Shown here piece by piece: positions 1 to 5,070 of a stretch of 6,217 bases of DNA. Each line of letters starts with the position of its first letter. Position 1 is the first letter of the stretch. The DNA comes from Dehalococcoidia bacterium. GTDB taxonomy: Bacteria > Chloroflexota > Dehalococcoidia > SAR202 > UBA826. Both the position numbers and the translations under genes were made by a program. Location: positions 1-6,217 of the forward strand of contig DTSF01000001.1 of assembly GCA_012965485.1 (NCBI GenBank). The letters run 5' to 3'. Under the pieces are notes generated by a model that saw nothing but the letters and a program-made list of their open reading frames with translations, ran no database searches and was not told where the DNA came from.

Positions 1-198
1 ACCTTAGAAGCTAAGGATCTCCCAGGAAGTGAGATATCGACCGTGCCGGGAGGTGGACCTGGCGGCGGTAGTGTACTAGGGCTTGGACTACCAAGCGTTG
101 GGGAAAGAATAATTAGAGATCTTATGTTACTGTCATGCCTGCTTGGCATCGCGATGGTAGGAGTTGGCTCTGTTATCCTTTCAAGGAACAGAACATAA
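1..198 (+). CDS. C-terminal end of a membrane-anchored (possibly surface) protein, 5' truncated
   Basis: Frame 1 is open from the window edge to a TAA at 196-198, while the other two plus frames hit stops within the first few codons. The visible 65 residues comprise a linker rich in Gly and Pro (about residues 8-29), the pentapeptide LPSVG (30-34), a short charged stretch (ERIIRD), one hydrophobic segment (about 41-60) and a basic tail SRNRT. This order (linker, LPxxG-like motif, membrane helix, basic tail) resembles a cell-wall sorting signal, but the canonical Thr of LPxTG is Val here, so simple C-terminal membrane anchoring is just as likely. The protein body lies outside the window and its function cannot be named. 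A strong terminator follows 26 bases after the stop, which supports this being a real gene end. Confidence 0.7.
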   Translation, partial: TLEAKDLPGSEISTVPGGGPGGGSVLGLGLPSVGERIIRDLMLLSCLLGIAMVGVGSVILSRNRT

Positions 199-224
199 TT
201 CAGATATAAAATTCCTTTGGATGC

Positions 225-258
225 AAAAACCCCGTTCAAGCGAGCGGGGTTTTTTTTT
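225..258 (+). terminator. Rho-independent terminator
   Basis: AAAAACCCCG at 225-234 pairs perfectly with CGGGGTTTTT at 245-254 around a 10-base loop (235-244), and the T run continues to 258. It ends transcription of the truncated gene that stops at 198. Because the right arm carries the T run and the left arm an A run, weak activity on the opposite strand is also possible. Only 34 bases separate it from the next start codon, so the promoter of the next gene must overlap the terminator region, or that gene depends on readthrough. Confidence 0.9.
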
Positions 259-292
259 GCCTACCTTTTTTGGCCTACGGTAGTGAGTAATA

Positions 293-1006
293 ATGATAAA
301 AAATAACTTCTACATTATTTTAGTAGCAATTTATCTGGTAAGTATATTAAATCTATCTTGTGCATCAGATAACCCAATTTCGTCCGAAAGCCAAACCAGG
401 ACGGCAAAGCAAATACTAGACCAGAGCGGCACGATAATGAAGTCTGTCTCATCCTTTGAATTTCAATTGTCGCACAAGAATATTGGTGGCACCCGAATTG
501 GTGATTTGGTCTTCTCGAAAGCAACCGGTTTAATATCTGATAGCAATTCAATGTTTATTGAAGCCACATTCTTGTTTGGCAATTTGACCCTTTCTGGAGG
601 TTTTTCAACGATCGACAGTACTACTTTTTTCTTAAACCCACTTACTCAAAAATGGGAGGTGACCGAAGATTCCGTAACCCCTCTTTCTTTTTTTGATCCT
701 GAGAAAGGAATTGAGAAAATACTATCCAGCATTACTTCCCCGAAATTCAGATCTAATAGCGAGAAATATTGGAACATAGAAGGATCTATGCCGGCTTCAT
801 CACTTTCTAATTTGGTCGGAGACACAAGTGATAATAACGTTGAAATAATTGTGTGGATAGACAAAAACTCCCTCTACCTAACCAGAGCAATTATTTTTGG
901 TCAATTGAATGGATATGATGATTCAGAAAATATAAACGAAATCCAAAGAATAATTGACATATCGAGATTTAATGAAGAAATAGTTATTGAGAACCCTTTA
1001 AACTAG
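293..1006 (+). CDS. LppX/LprA/F/G-family (LprG-like) lipoprotein
   Basis: The 237-residue product begins with a lipoprotein-type signal: two Lys-Asn-type polar residues, a hydrophobic core (6-19) and Cys23, the expected lipidation site. The lipobox NLSC is weak (Asn at -3). The mature part matches my memory of mycobacterial LprG (236 aa): an early helix (about 38-52), FDPEKGIEKIL at 134-144 versus the LNPDTGLANVL-type segment of LprG, VWIDK at 187-191 in the position of the VWIQ segment, and the closing ISRFNEEIVIENP (223-235) versus LSKWGEKVQVTKP. The family folds into a half-barrel with a cavity for acylated lipids and acts on the outer face of the membrane. The partner is the MFS transporter 17 bases downstream, as in the mycobacterial LprG-P55 operon. 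The likely role is to accept lipid or glycolipid extracted by the transporter; the substrate here is unknown. ATG at 293 has only a weak GGTAGTGAG-like ribosome site. Confidence 0.82.
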   Translation: MIKNNFYIILVAIYLVSILNLSCASDNPISSESQTRTAKQILDQSGTIMKSVSSFEFQLSHKNIGGTRIGDLVFSKATGLISDSNSMFIEATFLFGNLTLSGGFSTIDSTTFFLNPLTQKWEVTEDSVTPLSFFDPEKGIEKILSSITSPKFRSNSEKYWNIEGSMPASSLSNLVGDTSDNNVEIIVWIDKNSLYLTRAIIFGQLNGYDDSENINEIQRIIDISRFNEEIVIENPLN

Positions 1007-1023
1007 TATTTACAGCTAAATAC

Positions 1024-2556
1024 ATGATGAAATTTACCAATAAAAATGTAGCTCTAATACCTATTTTTGCAGGTATATTTTTTGCTGCAGACGATCAAAC
1101 TGTAGTCGTAACGATACTTCCCCAGATAATGTCGGATTTAATGGTGGATGTGACCGAACTGGATAGGGCGATGTGGACAGTTACGGGTTACCTATTAGGG
1201 TACGTATCTGTAATGCCTATTATGGGCAGAATTTCCGACATATATGGACGCAAATTTATCTACGTAGCTTCTATGTCAGTTTTTATGCTGGGATCAGTTG
1301 GTACAGGATTGACTAATTCCATGGGGTTTTTAGAATCTTATTCCTACCATGACAGTACTTTAATCAGAAGCGGTGTATCCGGCATTTTAGAAATCACAAC
1401 CTCCATAAATTGGGTCATTGGCACTCGAATAATCCAAGCTGTCGGGGCTGGCGCCTTAATCCCAATTACGATAGCAATCATTAGTGATTTTTATTCTGGC
1501 AATGAACGAGCTATCCCTTTGGGCTTGGCCGGAGCATCCGCGGAAGCCGGCGCAGTCACAGGTCCTTTATGGGGAGGAATAATCACTCAGTTTTTTTCAT
1601 GGCAATGGGTGTTTTGGTTAAACATACCAATCGGATTACTCGTAATAGCGGGGATTTTATTTCTTGTCCCTAACTCTAAGAAAATCACGCATAAAATAGA
1701 TTACCTCGGCTCAGGCATAATAGTCGCCGCAATCTGCTTTATCACATTGGGATGTTCACAATCTGGGAGTAACACATCATTTTTAGTAATTTTTATATCT
1801 GTTGGGGTGTTTTTGTTAATCGGTTATTACCTACTATCGAAGCAGAATGATAATTCAGTCGTACCAATTGAACTATTTAAAAACATTCAATTCCTAGCTG
1901 CGAACACCTTACATTTATTCTATGGAGCAGCCCTTATCATAAGCATGGTGACAATACCACTAATGGTAAATACCGTCCTATCTGGCACCTCTCTTGAAGG
2001 GGGCTTAATTCTAATGAGAATGACAATCGCTATCCCCGTAGGGGCGGTGATGGGGGGATGGCTTAGCAAACATTATGATCTCAGAATACCAGCGATTTCG
2101 GGGCTTATATTTTGTTTTGTGGCTCTACTATTTATGAGCCGCTGGAACGAATTAATTGGGGACCCACTGATGTCATATCATTTATTAGTGGCTGGGTTTG
2201 GCTTTGGTTTAATGATAGCCCCGATTACGACATCCGCTATCAACAGCTCTAGTACACAATACCAAGGTTCGGCAGCTGGAATAATCAGCTCTTCACGATT
2301 CCTTGGAATGACTTTTGGAATTGCTGCCCTATCAGGTTGGGGATCTCAAAGATTCCAAGATTTACTACTAGGTATAGATTTAAATATTCCTGGAACTGGA
2401 GTTCTTGGCAACCCCACATCGGGATTTGAAAATCAATTAATCCAAGCAGGAGTAAATTTATTCCATGATTTTTTTATGATTGGTTCAGTACTCTGCTTAA
2501 TAGGAATATTTCCATGCCTTTTTTTGGTGAAACCCAAAATTGCCAAGATCCTATGA
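1024..2556 (+). CDS. 14-TM MFS transporter of the P55 (Rv1410c) type, DHA2-like
   Basis: A 510-residue integral membrane protein with about 14 hydrophobic segments and MFS signatures in order: acidic DDQTVVVT in TM1 (D23/D24), motif A GRISDIYGRK (68-77), motif B RIIQAVGAGALIP (135-147) and motif C GAVTGPLWGG (176-185). It resembles P55 as I recall that sequence: TVTGYLLGYVSVMPIMGR (52-69), IPVGAVMGGW (337-346), the VAGFGFGLMIAP region (389-400) and RFLGMTFGIAALSGWG (425-440) each have close counterparts. The acidic and basic residues important in P55 have equivalents in D23 or D24, E174 and R425. P55 extracts triacylglycerides and related lipids from the inner membrane and works with LprG. 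The upstream neighbour here is an LprG-like lipoprotein, so the same division of labour is inferred. Odd points are a long TM3-TM4 outer loop (about 97-130) and a shorter loop at about 372-386 than in P55. There is no clear ribosome site; tandem ATGs at 1024 and 1027 make the exact start uncertain by one codon. A general drug efflux role cannot be excluded. Confidence 0.88.
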   Translation: MMKFTNKNVALIPIFAGIFFAADDQTVVVTILPQIMSDLMVDVTELDRAMWTVTGYLLGYVSVMPIMGRISDIYGRKFIYVASMSVFMLGSVGTGLTNSMGFLESYSYHDSTLIRSGVSGILEITTSINWVIGTRIIQAVGAGALIPITIAIISDFYSGNERAIPLGLAGASAEAGAVTGPLWGGIITQFFSWQWVFWLNIPIGLLVIAGILFLVPNSKKITHKIDYLGSGIIVAAICFITLGCSQSGSNTSFLVIFISVGVFLLIGYYLLSKQNDNSVVPIELFKNIQFLAANTLHLFYGAALIISMVTIPLMVNTVLSGTSLEGGLILMRMTIAIPVGAVMGGWLSKHYDLRIPAISGLIFCFVALLFMSRWNELIGDPLMSYHLLVAGFGFGLMIAPITTSAINSSSTQYQGSAAGIISSSRFLGMTFGIAALSGWGSQRFQDLLLGIDLNIPGTGVLGNPTSGFENQLIQAGVNLFHDFFMIGSVLCLIGIFPCLFLVKPKIAKIL

Positions 2557-2571
2557 AATAGCGCGGGCAAT
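2539..2571. terminator. Possible weak bidirectional terminator between convergent genes
   Basis: ATTGCC at 2539-2544 can pair with GGCAAT at 2566-2571, with a 21-base loop. The left arm is preceded by an A run and the right arm is followed by CATTTTAATT, so either strand gives a stem followed by a T-containing tract. It lies across the MFS stop and just beyond the stop of the opposing dehydrogenase gene. The stem is short and the loop large, so this is only a candidate. Confidence 0.25.
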
Positions 2572-2575
2572 CATT

Positions 2576-3382
2576 TTAATTGGTAAACCGACCCCCATCC
2601 ACGTTAATAGACTGACCTGTAATATTTTCGGCGAGATCGGATGCTAAAAAGGCCACCATATTTCCGATATCTTCCGGAGTCTGCTCTCTTTGAAGCGGAA
2701 TCCAAGCTTTAACAATTTGATCAAAAAGCTTTTTACCTTCAAGACCTTCGGTCTTAAGGCTGCCTCCAAATTGAGATCTTTTTCTTGCAATCGATTCCCA
2801 TATTGGAGTCCATATAAGCCCCGGACAGACGGCATTTACATTCACATTATATGCAGCCATTTGTAAAGCATGCGATTGTGTCCAACTCACAACCGCCGCC
2901 TTCGAAGTACTGTAATGTGGTGAATCTGGGCTTCCTTGCCGAGCGGCTATTGAAGCAATGTTAATAATTTTGCCGTGTTTCTGGTTCTGAAACTCTTTGC
3001 TAACCCTTTCGGAAACCTTTACAACCCCTCTTACATTAACCTCAAAGACTTCGGTCCAGTCTTGACTATTCGGAATTTCTCTATTCGACCAACCTTCAGA
3101 TCCGATTATTCCGGCATTGTTGACCAATATATCAATTTTTTTTCTATCCTTGATGTGTTCTGAAATAATTTCATCAATTGAATTTTCATTAGTGACATCC
3201 ATTTGCCTTGCTCTAAATTTATCACCGTGACCGCAATGTTTTAGTGTATCCTCTGCGCCTTTCCCGGATATATCTGTCACCAGCACATTTGCCCCTGCCA
3301 AGGCCAAAACCGAACATATCCCCCTACCTATACCGCTCCCTCCACCCGTGACTAAAGCTTCTTTTCCAGACAAGTTAATCAT
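2576..3382 (-). CDS. Classical short-chain dehydrogenase/reductase (SDR), probably NAD-dependent
   Basis: I place the start at ATG 3382-3380, giving 268 residues, because it overlaps the preceding stop as ATGA and begins MINLSGKEALVTGG, the usual SDR start. An in-frame ATG at 3412 would add 10 residues without a good ribosome site. In the 268-residue numbering: Rossmann motif TGGGSGIG (12-19), Asp37 at the end of beta-2 (favours NAD over NADP), NNAG (88-91), and the catalytic tetrad Asn116, Ser144, Tyr157 and Lys161 (YSTSK). The proline-glycine turn CPG (186-188) and C-terminal GQSINVDGG (256-264) are also typical. All catalytic residues are present, so the enzyme should be active as an alcohol/ketone oxidoreductase. 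An insertion-like helix region after LIWTPIW (about 189-230) forms the substrate lid, and the substrate cannot be read from sequence. It is the last gene of the minus-strand operon, translationally coupled to the selenoprotein gene. Confidence 0.9.
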   Translation of the reverse strand: MINLSGKEALVTGGGSGIGRGICSVLALAGANVLVTDISGKGAEDTLKHCGHGDKFRARQMDVTNENSIDEIISEHIKDRKKIDILVNNAGIIGSEGWSNREIPNSQDWTEVFEVNVRGVVKVSERVSKEFQNQKHGKIINIASIAARQGSPDSPHYSTSKAAVVSWTQSHALQMAAYNVNVNAVCPGLIWTPIWESIARKRSQFGGSLKTEGLEGKKLFDQIVKAWIPLQREQTPEDIGNMVAFLASDLAENITGQSINVDGGRFTN

Positions 3383-3729
3383 ATTTGGGCCGATCTCAAA
3401 ATCTTTTTCCATTCCGAAGTTACAAATCTTTTGCCCTGATACATTATGATAGGTCTTTTGATTAACCTAGGTTCTGCAATCATTAGATCCAATATTTCGG
3501 AGGCAGTCATATTTGATTTTTCCAAACCTAACTTTTTAAAAGAGGGGCTTCTCCAAGAAAATAGCTCAGATGGATCATCTCCTAATAAACCACCCTGAAG
3601 TTCATCCAAAGAAAAGGGGTCGTTGAAAAAATCTCTTATTTCACAGTCAAATCCAGCCTGCGAAAGCTCCGCCTTCGCTTTTGTACAGCTACTTCAGCGA
3701 TTCCAACCGTAAAACAACAAATGCTGCAT
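3379..3729 (-). CDS. Probable selenoprotein: ArsC/Spx-family thioredoxin-fold protein with a UxxC active site
   Basis: The ATG at 3729-3727 follows GGAGG by 5 bases. Reading through one TGA at codon 12 (3696-3694) gives a 116-residue protein ending in TGA at 3381-3379, the usual length of the ArsC/Spx family. Visible pieces: beta strand and active site HLLFYGWNR-U12-SSC15-TKAKAEL, then AGFDCEIRDFF (25-35), ELFSWRSPSFKKLGL (55-69) and EPRLIKRPI (86-94) with the conserved Arg-Pro before the cis-proline strand. In relatives the position of U12 is the first Cys of CxxC (Spx) or the catalytic Cys (ArsC, YffB). A SECIS-like hairpin lies just downstream of the TGA, and all sequence on both sides is intact. 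It is probably a cytosolic thiol/selenol redox enzyme; whether it reduces arsenate or another disulfide or oxidised substrate is not shown. It sits 25 bases after hom and overlaps the SDR start by 4 bases. The host must also encode SelA, SelB, SelD and tRNA-Sec elsewhere. The main alternative is a pseudogene with a nonsense mutation. Confidence 0.87.
3660..3678 (-). promoter_or_regulatory. Bacterial SECIS element (hairpin after the Sec codon)
   Basis: On the minus strand GCGAAGGCGGAGCTTTCGC folds into an 8-bp stem (GCGAAGGC with GCTTTCGC, one G-U pair) closed by the 3-base loop GGA. Fifteen bases separate the UGA from the stem, and 23 bases from the apical loop. Bacterial SECIS elements are hairpins inside the coding region, with the loop roughly 16-37 bases after the UGA and a G among the first loop bases; this hairpin meets each condition. 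Its role is to recruit SelB with Sec-tRNA to the ribosome stalled at UGA. The same bases encode residues 18-24 of the protein. Confidence 0.8.
3694..3696 (-). other. In-frame UGA read as selenocysteine (codon 12)
   Basis: The codon lies in the sense context AAT CGC TGA AGT AGC TGT, translated N-R-U-S-S-C. It replaces the N-terminal Cys of the family's CxxC motif, the commonest position for Sec in thioredoxin-fold proteins. UGG is used for Trp in this gene (W9, W59, W107) and UGA ends two genes of the window, so neither a Trp reading nor a changed genetic code explains it. Confidence 0.85.
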
Positions 3730-3734
3730 TCAAA

Positions 3735-3739
3735 CCTCC
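3735..3739 (-). promoter_or_regulatory. Ribosome-binding site that fixes the selenoprotein start
   Basis: GGAGG is followed by the 5-base spacer TTTGA and then ATG at 3729. It is the best Shine-Dalgarno sequence in the window and lies in the 25-base gap after the hom stop. It has no function unless translation continues through the TGA twelve codons in, which argues that the full-length frame is the real gene. Confidence 0.85.
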
Positions 3740-3754
3740 AACGATATAAGTCGG

Positions 3755-5047
3755 TTATTCGACCACCCTGATCACATTACCTATCATTCTAACAACATCT
3801 AGTTGCCTTAAGCTCGATACAGCCCTCGTTACAGAACTTTCGTTGGCTTCGTGAGTCATAATGACCAATTCAGCATTTGTAGAATGATCACCCAATCCTT
3901 TTTGGATAAAAGATGAAATGCTGATTCCGCAATCTCCTAGCACAGCAGCAATTCTAGCGAGTACTCCTGGTTGATCCTCAGCTTCAAGTCTAAAATAGTA
4001 TTTGGTTATCAACGTATCTATTGATCTGATCTCTATCCCATCCGATAACTGGACCGGGTCTAGTAAATCAGTGCCACCAGCAATGGTCCGGGCGATATTG
4101 ACGATATCTGCCACTACGGCACTACTGGTGGGCATAGAGCCGGCGCCTGGGCCATGAAACAATATTTTATCTGCCAAATCCGTCTCTACTTCCACGGCAT
4201 TCAGAGCATGATCCACCTTAGCTAACATTTGATCCTCTGGTATCAAAGCAGGATGAACTCTTCCTAGTACACTAGAATCGGTTCGAGTAGCTATAGCTAA
4301 CAGCTTTATCGAATATCCTAATTCTTTAGCGTATAAAAAATCCTTATCAGTAAGGTTGGTTATCCCTTCCGTATATATATCAGTGTCTTTCACGCTAGCC
4401 CTGAACGCTAAGGTAGACAATATCGATAATTTATATGCCGCATCTATTCCCTCTACATCACTGGTTGGATCTGATTCAGCATAGCCCAATTTTTGGGCCT
4501 CCTGCAGCACTTGCTGATAATCAGCTTGTTCGTTCGCCATTCGAGTTAGAATATAATTGGTAGTTCCATTGATGATTGCTTTAATAGATTTGATGTCATT
4601 AGCCACCAAATCACGCATCAAGGGAGAAATTATTGGTATCCCCCCACCTACACTTGCTTCGAAAAGTACTCTGACGTTATTTTCTCTAGCCAAAGAAAAT
4701 ATATCAGAGCCATGTTTTGATATCACTTCTTTGTTCGCAGTAACTACATGCTTCCCATTTTTTACCGCTGCCAGAATCAATTCCAATGCTGGATGTTCCC
4801 CACCCATTAATTCCACCACAATATTTACTGATTCATCATTTATTAACTCTTCAGGATTATCTCCTAAAATATTTTGAGAAACCATGAATTCTCTTTGCTT
4901 CGAGGTATCACGAACCGCTACTTTCATTAGATTTAGTGGCAACCCTACGTGACTATGCAATGCGGTAGAGTTTTCAGTTATTACCCTTGCTACCCCTGAT
5001 CCAACTACCCCCATTCCAATAAGTCCAACCCCTATCGAGCTTCTCAT
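3755..5047 (-). CDS. hom: Homoserine dehydrogenase with C-terminal ACT domain
   Basis: Catalyses the NAD(P)-dependent reduction of aspartate semialdehyde to homoserine, the branch point to threonine, methionine and isoleucine, in the cytosol. The 430 residues are the usual full length of the monofunctional ACT-containing enzyme. Seen in order: nucleotide-binding GLIGMGVVGSG (8-18), TANKEVIS (103-110), EASVGGGIP (130-138), GTTNYILTRM (161-170), and the complete family signature from A184 to K206 (LGYAESDP, then D197, G200, D202, K206). D202 and K206 are the catalytic pair and E191 the substrate-binding acid by family analogy. The ACT domain (about 350-430, starting YYFRLEAEDQPGVLARIA) usually mediates threonine feedback. 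There is no fused aspartokinase. The ATG at 5047 is preceded by AGAGG (5054-5058), which overlaps the foldase stop codon. The whole start region lies in an arm of a 30-base inverted repeat. The gene is second in the visible operon, between the foldase and the selenoprotein. Confidence 0.96.
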   Translation of the reverse strand: MRSSIGVGLIGMGVVGSGVARVITENSTALHSHVGLPLNLMKVAVRDTSKQREFMVSQNILGDNPEELINDESVNIVVELMGGEHPALELILAAVKNGKHVVTANKEVISKHGSDIFSLARENNVRVLFEASVGGGIPIISPLMRDLVANDIKSIKAIINGTTNYILTRMANEQADYQQVLQEAQKLGYAESDPTSDVEGIDAAYKLSILSTLAFRASVKDTDIYTEGITNLTDKDFLYAKELGYSIKLLAIATRTDSSVLGRVHPALIPEDQMLAKVDHALNAVEVETDLADKILFHGPGAGSMPTSSAVVADIVNIARTIAGGTDLLDPVQLSDGIEIRSIDTLITKYYFRLEAEDQPGVLARIAAVLGDCGISISSFIQKGLGDHSTNAELVIMTHEANESSVTRAVSSLRQLDVVRMIGNVIRVVE

Positions 5048-5070
5048 AAAGCGCCTCTACCTAGAATTCA
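5041..5070 (-). repeat. Inverted repeat arm 1 (foldase stop / hom start)
   Basis: On the minus strand this 30-base arm reads TGAATTCTAGGTAGAGGCGC and continues with TTTATGAGAA. It contains the last codons and TAG of the foldase gene, the AGAGG ribosome site of hom, and the ATG plus the next codon of hom. It is an exact reverse complement of 5773-5802, and identity ends abruptly at both edges. Confidence 0.95.

Noticed and set aside
203..211. Promoter -10 box (TATAAA) ahead of the terminator
   Set aside because: No convincing -35 element lies at the right distance, and transcription from it would run straight into the hairpin at 225-258.
3383..3412. SDR start at the upstream ATG 3412
   Set aside because: It adds 10 residues before the normal SDR beginning, lacks a ribosome site, and overlaps the preceding gene by 34 bases, whereas ATG 3382 gives a classic ATGA junction.
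3379..3609. A 76-residue stand-alone gene starting at TTG 3609
   Set aside because: It begins inside a conserved family segment (FFNDPFLLDEL), has no ribosome site and lacks the active site. It is the tail of the longer selenoprotein frame.
3694..3696. UGA decoded as tryptophan or a changed genetic code
   Set aside because: UGG encodes Trp throughout the window and TGA ends the MFS and ArsC-like genes. The aligned position in relatives is Cys, not Trp.
3379..3729. Pseudogene explanation for the ArsC/Spx-like gene (Cys codon mutated to a stop)
   Set aside because: The only lesion is at the catalytic Cys, the remaining frame, ribosome site and coupling to the SDR are intact, and a SECIS-type hairpin is present. 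It remains the main alternative but needs several coincidences.
3379..3729. Calling the protein arsenate reductase
   Set aside because: The family also includes Spx regulators, YffB-like proteins and reductases of unknown substrate. No arsenic genes lie nearby and the arginines that bind arsenate cannot be assigned with certainty.
4557..4877. Open frame on the plus strand inside hom (and similar antisense frames within the foldase, SDR and lipoprotein genes)
   Set aside because: They are antisense shadows of well-supported genes, show no family features and have no ribosome sites.
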